The position numbers were made by a program, and so were the translations under genes. A stretch of 59,868 bases of DNA. Origin: DATJSN01 sp035504095. GTDB taxonomy: Bacteria > Planctomycetota > Phycisphaerae > WQYP01. Below the pieces are notes generated by a model, which was given only the letters and a program-made list of their open reading frames with translations, had not been told where the DNA came from and ran no database searches. The DNA is taken from positions 1-59,868 of the forward strand of contig DATJSN010000087.1 in NCBI GenBank assembly GCA_035504095.1, in the 5' to 3' direction. This document shows, piece by piece, positions 8,693-16,228 of this stretch (its first letter is position 1; each line of letters opens with the position of its first letter).

Positions 8693-11527
8693 TCACACCG
8701 CCGCGGCTAAACTCGGCGCGTGCAATTTCGGTTTCAAATACCGCCCGGTATGGCTGGTGGGATGTTCGGCGATGTCCTCGGGCGTGCCGACGGCGACTAC
8801 TTTTCCGCCGCCGCTGCCGCCTTCCGGACCCAAGTCGATGATCCAGTCGGCGCACTTAATCACGTCCAGATTGTGCTCGATGATCACCACGGTATTTCCG
8901 GCGTTGGTGAGCCGATTGAGCACGTTGAGCAGGTTGTGAATATCCGCGAAATGCAGGCCCGTGGTCGGCTCATCGAGCACATAAAGCGTGTGACCGGTCG
9001 CGGGTTTGCCCAGTTCCGTGGCTAATTTAACTCTCTGGGCTTCGCCGCCGGAAAGCGTGGTGCTGGACTGGCCCAGTTCGACGTAGGAAAGTCCAACATC
9101 GTTAAGCGCCTGAAGCAACTGGCGGATATGCGAAAAGCTCTCAAAAAATTCCAGCGCTTCTTCGACGCGCATGGATAAAACGTCCGCGATCGATTTGCCG
9201 CGGTATTTTATTTCCAGCGTCTCGCGATTGTAGCGCGTCCCTCGGCATTCCTCGCAGGTAACATAAACATCCGGCAGAAAATGCATTTCAATGCACTTGA
9301 TGCCCTGGCCCTGGCAGCTTTCGCAGCGCCCGCCTTTGACGTTGAAGCTGAAGCGCCCGATCTGATAGCCACGCATGCGCGCCTCGCGCGTGCGGGCGTA
9401 TAGCTGGCGAATCAGGTCAAAAACGCCGGTATAGGTCGCGGGGTTGCTGCGCGGCGTGCGCCCGATGGGTGACTGATCGATTTCAATGACTTTATCCACC
9501 TGCGGCATGCCGAGGATTTTTTTGTGCTTCCCCGGATGCTCCTTGGCGCTGTAGAGATAACGCTTAAGCGCCTTAAGCAAAATATGATTCACCAGCGAAG
9601 ACTTGCCGGAACCGGAAACGCCCGTGACGCAGATCATCGCGCCCAGCGGAAAGCTCACATTGATGCCGCGCAGGTTATTTTCCGCCGCGCCAATCACTTC
9701 CAGCGACCGGTTCAGATCGACTTTGCGGCGCTCCGCAGGCAGTGGAATCTGATATTCGCCCGTGAGATACTTACCGGTAATGCTTTCCTGCGAGGCCAGT
9801 ACTTCCGATACGGTTCCCTGAGCTATGATCCGTCCGCCGTGCGAGCCGGCGCCGGGTCCCACGTCGATCAGCCAGTCGGCGGAGCGGATGGTATCTTCAT
9901 CGTGTTCGACGACGATGGTGGTGTTGCCGATGTCGGTTAAGTGGCGCAGGGTGCGTATAAGCCGATCGTTGTCCCGCTGATGCAGGCCGATGGTCGGTTC
10001 GTCGAGTACGTAACAAACGCCGACGAGTCCGGAGCCGACTTGTGTAGCCAGCCGGATTCTCTGCGCTTCGCCGCCGGAAAGCGATCCGGTCTGCCGGTCC
10101 AGCGTCAGATACCCCAGCCCCACGTCATTCATGAATCCCAGGCGAGAGCGGATTTCCTTGAGTATCGGCGCTGCAATCATTTCCTGTTCGCCATGAAAAT
10201 TCAGCGCCCCAAAAAACTCCATGGCCGCCCCGATGGTCATGGCGGTGATCCGGCGGATATTGTATGGGCCGATTTTGACGGCCAGCGCTGCGGGTTTGAG
10301 CCGGTCGCCCTTGCATTTTTCACACGCTTGTTCGCTCAGGTAACGATGCAGGCGTTCCTTCACGAATTCACTTTCGGTGTTTTCCCAGCGGCGCTGCAGG
10401 TTGGGAACAACACCCTCGAAGCTGACGCCGTATTTAGCTTTGTCTTTGAGCTTGGTTCCGTGCATGAGAATATCGCGAATTTTCGCCGGCAAATCTGAAA
10501 AAGGCTGATCTTCCGGAACATCGAACGTCTGGCAAAACTGCCGGAGCAGCCGGTTATAATAGATGTTCATTCGCTTGCCGTTGCGGCGGAAAGCCTCAAT
10601 GGCGCCGTCGCCCAGGGAAACCGTGGGATCGGGGACGATCAACTCCTCATCAAATTCCAGAATGGTCCCCAGACCGTCGCATTCGTCGCAGGCGCCGTAT
10701 GGGCTGTTGAACGAAAACAGCCGCGGTGAAAGTTCTTCCAGAGAACATTCAGGATGTTGCGGGCAGGCATAGCGCGAGGAATACGTCTGATCCGTCCATT
10801 TACCGCCGTCTTCGACAGCGACGATCACCAGCCCTTCGGCAAGTTTGAGCGAAAGTTCCACCGAATCCGCCAGACGCATGCGAATTTCGGGCTTAATCAC
10901 CAGGCGATCAACCACCGCGTCAACGGAATGCTTGAGATTCTTATCTAGAACGGGAACGGATTTAATTTCCATAATTTCGCCGTCGATGCGACAGCGGACG
11001 AAACCCTGCCGGGTCATGGCTTCGAGAATTTCCTTCTGCGCCCCTTTCTGGCCGCGGACCAGCGGCGAAAGGATCATAATTTTTTTGCCTTCGGGCAGTT
11101 GCATGATGTTCTGCACGATTTGCGAAGCCGATTGTGTGCTGATCGGTTTGCCGCATACCCAGCAGTGCGGTTTTCCCGCGCGGGCAAAAAGCACGCGCAG
11201 ATAATCATAAATTTCGGTGGTGGTCGCGACCGTCGAACGCGGATTGCTCGAACCGCTGCGCTGCTCGATGGCTATGGTGGGAGGCAACCCCTCAATTTCG
11301 TCGCATTCAGGTTTCTGCATCTGCTGCAGGAATTGACGGGCATAAGCGGAAAGCGATTCGACGTATTTGCGCTGACCTTCGGCGTAAATCGTGTCAAAAG
11401 CCAGCGAGCTTTTACCCGAACCGGAAAGGCCGGTGATCACAACCAATCGGTCGCGCGGTATATCCAGGCTGATGTTCTTAAGATTGTGCTCGCGGGCGCC
11501 TGTGATTCGTATATGCTTTGAGGCCAT
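8693..11527 (-). CDS. uvrA: Excinuclease ABC subunit A
   Basis: The damage-sensing ATPase of nucleotide excision repair, 944 residues and full length. There are two ABC modules with Walker A GLSGSGKSSLAF near 33 and GVSGSGKSSLV near 640, and the signature LSGGEAQR in each half. Zinc-binding cysteine pairs are visible at CWVCGKP, CDECDGLG, CEKCKGDR, CESCQGQG and CEECRGTR. The C terminus ends soon after the GHTGRYLKP-like stretch, as usual. The start is ATG at 11527. No LexA-type operator was recognised upstream. The gene stands alone, with no uvrB or uvrC nearby. Confidence 0.98.
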   Translation of the reverse strand: MASKHIRITGAREHNLKNISLDIPRDRLVVITGLSGSGKSSLAFDTIYAEGQRKYVESLSAYARQFLQQMQKPECDEIEGLPPTIAIEQRSGSSNPRSTVATTTEIYDYLRVLFARAGKPHCWVCGKPISTQSASQIVQNIMQLPEGKKIMILSPLVRGQKGAQKEILEAMTRQGFVRCRIDGEIMEIKSVPVLDKNLKHSVDAVVDRLVIKPEIRMRLADSVELSLKLAEGLVIVAVEDGGKWTDQTYSSRYACPQHPECSLEELSPRLFSFNSPYGACDECDGLGTILEFDEELIVPDPTVSLGDGAIEAFRRNGKRMNIYYNRLLRQFCQTFDVPEDQPFSDLPAKIRDILMHGTKLKDKAKYGVSFEGVVPNLQRRWENTESEFVKERLHRYLSEQACEKCKGDRLKPAALAVKIGPYNIRRITAMTIGAAMEFFGALNFHGEQEMIAAPILKEIRSRLGFMNDVGLGYLTLDRQTGSLSGGEAQRIRLATQVGSGLVGVCYVLDEPTIGLHQRDNDRLIRTLRHLTDIGNTTIVVEHDEDTIRSADWLIDVGPGAGSHGGRIIAQGTVSEVLASQESITGKYLTGEYQIPLPAERRKVDLNRSLEVIGAAENNLRGINVSFPLGAMICVTGVSGSGKSSLVNHILLKALKRYLYSAKEHPGKHKKILGMPQVDKVIEIDQSPIGRTPRSNPATYTGVFDLIRQLYARTREARMRGYQIGRFSFNVKGGRCESCQGQGIKCIEMHFLPDVYVTCEECRGTRYNRETLEIKYRGKSIADVLSMRVEEALEFFESFSHIRQLLQALNDVGLSYVELGQSSTTLSGGEAQRVKLATELGKPATGHTLYVLDEPTTGLHFADIHNLLNVLNRLTNAGNTVVIIEHNLDVIKCADWIIDLGPEGGSGGGKVVAVGTPEDIAEHPTSHTGRYLKPKLHAPSLAAAV

Positions 11528-11819
11528 CGTGCTCTCCGGCCGCGGGAATACAGAGTCTTATTGCGACTTTCCCGCATACCGATAAACAGGGTATTGTAGC
11601 ACTTATAGGGGACAGGGCATAGGGGCTGGGGATGGAGAAAGAAGATGGTGGGTGAGTAAAAACGGCTATCTTCAGGTGTGAACAGTCGTGCTTTTATGTG
11701 TTAATCTCCTACAGCATCGCCGCAGAACGCGAAGCACAAATTTCGATCAGAAGGCCGCTGTGTTTCGGTGTTCGCCTGTTTGGACTGGGATTGGGCATAT
11801 TGGAACCAGCCAGACCACG
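11528..11819. other. Gene-free gap of 292 bp upstream of uvrA
   Basis: No gene is supported. The phrase AGGGGACAGGGCATAGGGG at about 11607-11625 belongs to the GACAGGG repeat family. From about 11640 the base composition turns AT-richer and stays so through the next gene. Confidence 0.45.
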
Positions 11820-12731
11820 TTACGCATCGCCTGTCGGATGTGAGGGATTGACAGAGAAAGACTTTTGCTTGCGCCATCGAAAGAATATATCGGCGAGGAC
11901 GAAGAACCCAATATATATCAGGCTATCCAGGCCTGCCGCTCCATAGTCTCCAGCAGTTCTTGGCCTTTCCGAGATTTCTAGTACTAGCTGAATGACAGTG
12001 CCTATAAGGCATGCGGCGAAAAATACCCTAAACCCAATCTCCCAATAGCGCGTGTAGGGTGGTTCTCGCCTGAGCCAATAGCGAATGAAATGCCGCCAAT
12101 CCAGGTTCCAGCACAGGATGATTAGAAAAGCTGCAAAGGAAAAACCCAGAGTCATATGGTCAATATTCGGATCCGTTTTCATCCACTGGTTCCATTTGGC
12201 TTCTGCCTTGGAAGCGTATGTAGAACGCGCTTCTGTGGACGGCACACTATCGGCGCGTATCTCCAATCTAAGTATCTGACCGTCGTAATATGCGATTCGG
12301 ACTTGCAGGCCATCTCGAATGGGACCACCATGTGAGGCCGCCTGATTAAAACCGGGTTGGATATCATAATCCGAATAAGAAAAACTCTCATTCCCAACGG
12401 TGAAGGTTTCGTCAGAATGGCCTTCGTATGGCATGGGGTGAAAATTTTCGACTCGGCCTTCGACAACTGCGTAATTCCCATTACGGTATGCGTTTATACA
12501 TTGCCGATACTCGAAGAAGGTTAAAACGAACGCGCAAAATACCCAAAGGGAGGCGAACAAGAGTATAAAGTAACCCACCAATTTTTTTGTCGTCTCTGTT
12601 TTTTTTCTCCGTCCATTCCAGACCAAGATCGTGCCAATCAAGACGAAAATAAGACCGAACGCTGGAAACCACCATTGATAAGGCTTTTGCGTGATTTCGA
12701 AGAATGTGACGTATGGCATAGCAATTATCAA
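11820..12731 (-). CDS. Four-TM membrane protein of unknown function
   Basis: I do not recognise a named function. Of 303 residues, two hydrophobic segments lie near 20-37 and 50-70 and two or three more lie between about 195 and 290. A soluble stretch between them (about 85-155) has a family-like pattern: VVEGRVENFHPMPYEGH, FSYSDY, then GFNQAASHGGPI and a short VRIAYYDGQILRLEI strand. I have seen that SDY..GFNQ..SHGGPI signature in uncharacterised membrane proteins of several phyla (memory, not a search). The gene is AT-richer than its neighbours, and the decayed fumarase fragment lies just upstream, so it may be a transferred gene. Confidence 0.7.
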   Translation of the reverse strand: MIIAMPYVTFFEITQKPYQWWFPAFGLIFVLIGTILVWNGRRKKTETTKKLVGYFILLFASLWVFCAFVLTFFEYRQCINAYRNGNYAVVEGRVENFHPMPYEGHSDETFTVGNESFSYSDYDIQPGFNQAASHGGPIRDGLQVRIAYYDGQILRLEIRADSVPSTEARSTYASKAEAKWNQWMKTDPNIDHMTLGFSFAAFLIILCWNLDWRHFIRYWLRREPPYTRYWEIGFRVFFAACLIGTVIQLVLEISERPRTAGDYGAAGLDSLIYIGFFVLADIFFRWRKQKSFSVNPSHPTGDA

Positions 12732-12812
12732 CTGAGCTTACTTTGCCGCATTATAAGTGCAGGTTCACTTTATCGTCTTATCGTTGTGTCGTCATGATAA
12801 AAAACAATTTCG

Positions 12813-13106
12813 TTACTTATTGTCAACCATTTTTGCCGGGTCAAGCAGTTCGTTGAGTTATTGAGCGGCAAGCTTGGTTTTAACCAGTGCAATCTCGCAG
12901 ATGGTTTTGCCGGTTACCGCGGCTTATTTGGCGATAGCGGCGGCATTTTCATAACCGATCACCGGCGCTGGCACCGTAGCCAACATCAGGGCGGATTCGA
13001 CCAATTCCGGTCCACGTTTAGTGGGTTTAATGCCATACACGCATTGGAGCGCGAAGTTGGCGCTCGCAGCACCTAAGAGCGAAATCGATTCCAGCAGGGA
13101 ATCTTT
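12813..13106 (-). pseudogene. Decayed C-terminal fragment of a class II fumarase/aspartase
   Basis: Reading the minus strand in one frame from 13106 gives 97 sense-like codons with two in-frame TAA stops (codons 61 and 83) before a final TAA. The peptide resembles the C terminus of the fumarase C/aspartate ammonia-lyase superfamily: LLESISLLGAASANF matches the NLLQSIELL helix region, then GPELVESALMLATVPAP, VIGYENAAAIAK, TGKTICEIAL and LNELLDPAKM. The superfamily motif GSSxMPxKxNP should lie farther upstream and is absent. The reading frame survives over almost 100 codons, which suggests recent decay by point mutation plus a 5' deletion. Fumarase and aspartase cannot be told apart from this piece. 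Confidence 0.8.
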
Positions 13107-13152
13107 TTAACGCGGAATCCGGATGAATCGGACATCCTCGAATCACTCCTGT

Positions 13153-13818
13153 TTATTCAGAATCGCTGGGATCTGTAAGATCGATTTTGACCGGCATCTG
13201 GCTGGTAAATACCCGGCCGGTGAGCGCATCAACGAACCGCACGTGAAAGGTAATATCGCGATGCGCCGGTGGAATTTGCCAGGGACAATCAAACGCAAAG
13301 CAATTAAGCCCAAACATGCCGTACCAATCCTGTTTGGATTCCTCCGGTGTAAAGACCCATCGGCCAATGCGTTGTGTGCCGTTCTGGAGCGCCAGATCGA
13401 AGGCCTCTATGGTGAACGTGCCGGAAGCCGGTAGCGCCTGGCCGTCCGACATCAGGGTTTTGACAAACACCCTGAACCCATTGAGTTTCTCCGCGCCGCC
13501 AATGTGTGTGGACCGCGTATCGCCGGTGATGTTGATGGAATCCACCGTGAACAGTTCGGCGAGCCGATCGGGTTCCAGCGTGGGAATTCGCGGCATCTGT
13601 GCGGCAAGCTGCTCTTTGAGATCGCTGACCTGTTGCCGCAGCGTTTTGACCTGCTCCTGAAGCTGGGCGTTTTGATTGCTCAGCGCCACGTTTTCACGAT
13701 AAACCGGGGCATTCTTGCTGTAATCGGCGCAACCCCCAGCCAAAAGCAGCCAGCAACCCGCGACGGCGACTACTAAGGGCTCGACGAGCCGCAAAAAAAT
13801 GCTTAATCGATTGGCCAT
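13153..13818 (-). CDS. Coiled-coil lipoprotein, function unknown
   Basis: A lipoprotein signal is visible: MANRLSIF, a hydrophobic stretch, then the lipobox LLAGGC with Cys at about residue 30. A heptad-like coiled coil follows (RENVALSNQNAQLQEQ through SDLKEQLAAQ), then a compact beta-rich domain of about 130 residues with ITGDTRS, FRVFVKTLMSDGQ and GRWVFTPEES. I chose the ATG at 13818 because the upstream alternative (TTG at 13836) directly abuts the clpP stop. The gene is 18 nt downstream of clpP and probably in the same transcript. No function is assigned. Confidence 0.75.
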   Translation of the reverse strand: MANRLSIFLRLVEPLVVAVAGCWLLLAGGCADYSKNAPVYRENVALSNQNAQLQEQVKTLRQQVSDLKEQLAAQMPRIPTLEPDRLAELFTVDSINITGDTRSTHIGGAEKLNGFRVFVKTLMSDGQALPASGTFTIEAFDLALQNGTQRIGRWVFTPEESKQDWYGMFGLNCFAFDCPWQIPPAHRDITFHVRFVDALTGRVFTSQMPVKIDLTDPSDSE

Positions 13819-13836
13819 ATATACAATATAAAGCAA

Positions 13837-14553
13837 TTACTGATCGGCGACGTCGGTTTCACCGCCCGGGGGCGCCAGATCGCCGCCGCGACCGGGAACA
13901 ACGTCGAGCTGGCGCGAGAGTTTCTTGTCCACTACGCCATAGGCGATGGCTTCATCGGCCTCCAGCCACAGATTACGATCGCAGTCCTTGTGAACTTTTT
14001 CCACGCTTTGGCCGGTATGCGTGGAGAGAATTTCAAACATCCGCTGGCGCAGGCGGATCATCTCCTTGGCTTCGATGGACAGATCCGTCGCCGTACCCTG
14101 CATCACGCCGGAAATTAGCGGCTGGTGCAGCATGACGCGGCTGTTGGGCAAAGCGAAACGTTTACCCTTTTTTCCCGCAGCCAATAGCCATGCGCCCATA
14201 CTCGCGGCCAGTCCCACGCAGGTGGTTGCCACATCGCAGCGAAGAAACTGCATGGTATCGTAGATGGCTAAACCCGCTGTAACTGAACCGCCGGGGCTGT
14301 TGATATAAAAATTGATGTCGGTTTTGGAATCCTCATTGGATAAAAACAAAAGCTGGGCTATGACCAGGTTGGCCAGTTCATCATCAATGGCGCCGGCGAG
14401 AAAAATAACACGGTCCCGCAACAGACGGGAAAAAATGTCATATGAACGTTCCCCACGCCCGCTCTTTTCAACCACAATAGGAACCAAATTTGCGTTGGGA
14501 TTGTCGACGCGGGCCTGCTGGATCAGGCCGGACAGATTATCGGAAAACCTCAT
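13837..14553 (-). CDS. clpP: ATP-dependent Clp protease proteolytic subunit
   Basis: Serine peptidase subunit that forms the degradation chamber with ClpA/ClpX-type unfoldases. From the chosen start the protein has 238 residues. The catalytic triad is complete: Ser118 in GLAASMGAWLL, His143 in RVMLHQPL and Asp192 in the DCDRNLW stretch, with the same spacings as E. coli ClpP. The start at 14553 (MRFSDNLSG) is preceded by GAGGAG at 7-8 nt. An upstream in-frame start would add 43 residues with no family counterpart. The C-terminal tail (about residues 219-238) is Gly/Asp-rich. No clpX is adjacent. Confidence 0.96.
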   Translation of the reverse strand: MRFSDNLSGLIQQARVDNPNANLVPIVVEKSGRGERSYDIFSRLLRDRVIFLAGAIDDELANLVIAQLLFLSNEDSKTDINFYINSPGGSVTAGLAIYDTMQFLRCDVATTCVGLAASMGAWLLAAGKKGKRFALPNSRVMLHQPLISGVMQGTATDLSIEAKEMIRLRQRMFEILSTHTGQSVEKVHKDCDRNLWLEADEAIAYGVVDKKLSRQLDVVPGRGGDLAPPGGETDVADQ

Positions 14554-14940
14554 GAATTGCTCCTCAAAAGGGTTTTTATTACCGAGTAAGCGTAGCGGGA
14601 TAAAATGGCTATGGCAACCGCCCGAACTCTCGCTGCCGCCGCTCTGAAAAGCATTGGCGACGATCCCATGATGGCGAATCAATACAGAATCGCGAATTTG
14701 GCGATTCTCAAACGTCCTATCATATGCCTCAATAAATCATTATTTTGTCAAATTTTCTCCAAGAGGGATAAATTTTTAATAAATTAATACAACCTTGTCG
14801 ATAAAGTAACTTGGCGGAGTTTATATTTATGCTTTGGAGGGATCGAGAGGTTTATACCCGCGGTTTTTCCTGCAACGGCGCAGTCCGAAAGCAAAAAAGA
14901 TTATCGCATCGCTTGTTTGCGGTGATTGACGAATATCCGT
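14554..14940. other. Gene-free gap upstream of clpP
   Basis: No gene is supported. The stretch at 14690-14800 is AT-rich. On the minus strand it contains TTGACA and, 21 nt later, TATGAT, which is too wide for a normal promoter but may hold the clpP promoter nearby. Confidence 0.35.
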
Positions 14941-14941
14941 G

Positions 14942-14950
14942 TGTTATAAT
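14942..14950 (+). promoter_or_regulatory. Extended -10 promoter of the small gene
   Basis: TGTTATAAT is a perfect TATAAT hexamer with the extended TGn element. No consensus -35 is present at 17 nt, which is acceptable for extended -10 promoters. Transcription would begin near 14957 and produce the structured leader that follows. Confidence 0.55.
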
Positions 14951-14956
14951 AGACCC

Positions 14957-15060
14957 AGGTCAGAGAACACGGATTTCGTGACAGCTTTGCCAGCTAAAGG
15001 CCCGGCGGTGGCCTGAAACTTTAGAGTAAGTGCGAGATGGCCGATCTCGCACAATGCTGC
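14957..15060 (+). promoter_or_regulatory. Structured 5' leader with four consecutive hairpins
   Basis: Four small perfect stems lie close together: CACG/CGTG (14968-14980), AGCT/AGCT (14983-14995), AGGCC/GGCCT (14998-15014) and a nine-pair stem GTGCGAGAT/ATCTCGCAC with a five-base loop (15030-15052). The last stem ends 8 nt before the AAGGAG ribosome-binding site. I do not recognise it as a known riboswitch class. It is a candidate cis-regulatory RNA. Confidence 0.45.
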
Positions 15061-15072
15061 AAGGAGTTTGCT

Positions 15073-15288
15073 GTGACTGTAACGGATCCGAATAAACACA
15101 CAGGCAAACGGGGCGTCGAAAAATCCAGGAACACGCCAACATCTCACACTACCGCAGCTCACGATCAAACGCTCACCAATGTGCCGTTCACCAAAAGCGC
15201 GCTGGCGCTGAAGTTTGATCGAGTTGTAACACTTGGTGCCGAATCGATGCCCAACGGCATGTGTCCGTCAGAAACATATCTTGGTTAA
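15073..15288 (+). CDS. Small protein of 71 residues, unrecognised
   Basis: I chose the GTG start because AAGGAG lies exactly 6 nt upstream (15061-15066). An in-frame ATG at 15037 lies inside the leader hairpin and has no ribosome-binding site. The product starts with TVTDPNKHTGKRG, is polar and Thr/Ser/Lys-rich in its first half, has one more hydrophobic stretch (ALALKFDRVVTLGA) and ends PNGMCPSETYLG. No domain, signal peptide or membrane segment is seen. An extended -10 promoter, a structured leader and a 3' hairpin plus T-tract bracket it, which supports a genuine transcription unit. Function unknown. Confidence 0.5.
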   Translation: MTVTDPNKHTGKRGVEKSRNTPTSHTTAAHDQTLTNVPFTKSALALKFDRVVTLGAESMPNGMCPSETYLG

Positions 15289-15332
15289 CCTGCTCAGCAG
15301 CCCTTTTATGGGACAGTTGTTGCAAGCTTATC

Positions 15333-15355
15333 CGCGGTACGCGCTGTTTTTTTTT
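15333..15355 (+). terminator. Rho-independent terminator after the small gene
   Basis: A short GC stem CGCG-GTA-CGCG (15333-15343) is followed, after three bases, by nine T residues (15347-15355). The stem is short, so efficiency is uncertain. It lies 45 nt past the small-gene stop. Confidence 0.45.
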
Positions 15356-15367
15356 ATTTTTACCTGA

Positions 15368-16030
15368 TTACGTCGCAGGCGTCGGGACTTGTGCCGGACC
15401 TAGCTGACCCAGGCTCATTTTGAATGAAAGCTGTTCGAGTTGCAGCGCCAGATCCACGCTCTGGACAAAAATATTTTCCGGTGCGGTCAGGGAAACCGGC
15501 GCGAAGTTCAATATGCCCTGAATGCCCGCGGCCGCAAGTTGTTCGGCGACAATCTGAGCCGACTCCGTCGGAACCGCCACGATGGCCATGCGAATTTGAA
15601 GCTCCTGTATAACCGGCGGTAAATCCGTAATGGGTTTAATTTCCAGTTCACCGAATCGTTTGCCGATTTTCGTCGGGTCGGAATCAAAAACCGCCGCCAG
15701 GCGAAATCCCTTTCGCAGAAAACCTTTGTACGTCATCAGAGCACGGCCGAGATTACCCGCACCGACCAGCAGTACATTCCAGACTTTGTCGGTCCCCATG
15801 ATTTTTTTTAGTTGCTGGATCAGTTCATCCACGCGGTAGCCGATGCCGGGATGTCCGAACTGGCCGAAATATGCCAGGTCCTTGCGCACCTGGGCGTCGG
15901 TATATCCCAACGCTTCACCAAGTTGCTTGCTGCTGATGGTGTGCCGCTCCATCCGATTGAATGCTTCCAATTGGCGCAGATAAAAACTCAACCGGTAAAC
16001 GGCGGGATTCGGAATTTCCTCAGCTTTCAT
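15368..16030 (-). CDS. rex: Redox-sensing transcriptional repressor Rex
   Basis: A winged-helix repressor that senses the NADH/NAD+ ratio. The N-terminal winged helix (about 1-80) contains VYRLSFYLRQLE, SSKQLGEALG and QVRKDLAYFGQFG. A Rossmann NADH-binding domain follows, with VLLVGAGNLGRAL, and then the C-terminal FAPVSLTAPENI and a swapped helix. The length of 220 is normal. The ATG at 16030 is preferred to the TTG one codon earlier because AGAGG lies 6 nt before it. The gene is divergent from the OGT-like gene. No TTGTGAAATATTTCACAA-like Rex operator is seen in the shared gap. Confidence 0.95.
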   Translation of the reverse strand: MKAEEIPNPAVYRLSFYLRQLEAFNRMERHTISSKQLGEALGYTDAQVRKDLAYFGQFGHPGIGYRVDELIQQLKKIMGTDKVWNVLLVGAGNLGRALMTYKGFLRKGFRLAAVFDSDPTKIGKRFGELEIKPITDLPPVIQELQIRMAIVAVPTESAQIVAEQLAAAGIQGILNFAPVSLTAPENIFVQSVDLALQLEQLSFKMSLGQLGPAQVPTPAT

Positions 16031-16096
16031 CAAGAGCCTCTAGACTTACCACGGTACTGCAGGTTCGAATCGGGTTTCTAAATCGTGCTTATTTTG

Positions 16097-16115
16097 AGAG
16101 CCTCTAAGAGGCTCT
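16097..16115. repeat. Perfect palindrome between rex and the OGT-like gene
   Basis: AGAGCCTC-TAA-GAGGCTCT is an eight-pair inverted repeat with a three-base centre. It is preceded by GCTTATTTTG, so the whole is a variant of the CTTATTTTGTTAGAGGCTCT element. A half copy, AGAGCCTCTAG, overlaps the rex ribosome-binding region at 16033-16043. It could be an operator, a transcript hairpin or a mobile palindrome. Confidence 0.6.
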
Positions 16116-16228
16116 ATGAAATCTAAATGCATTCCGACTGCCGGTCAAGGGACCCATTGCATAATTCGCACGAGAAACAACCTGTAAATCATGATGATGC
16201 CAGACCGGCTCGATATTATGATCCGGTC

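Noticed and set aside
14701..14760. clpP promoter TTGACA/TATGAT on the minus strand
   Set aside because: The spacing is 21 nt, too wide for a standard sigma-70 promoter, so it is mentioned only as a possibility.
14605..14787. 60-codon plus-strand frame upstream of clpP
   Set aside because: No ribosome-binding site and no family resemblance; overlaps the clpP leader region.
16031..16126. Rex operator in the rex/OGT gap
   Set aside because: The palindrome AGAGCCTCTAAGAGGCTCT does not resemble the TTGTGAA..TTCACAA type of Rex sites, and variants occur at genes with no redox link.
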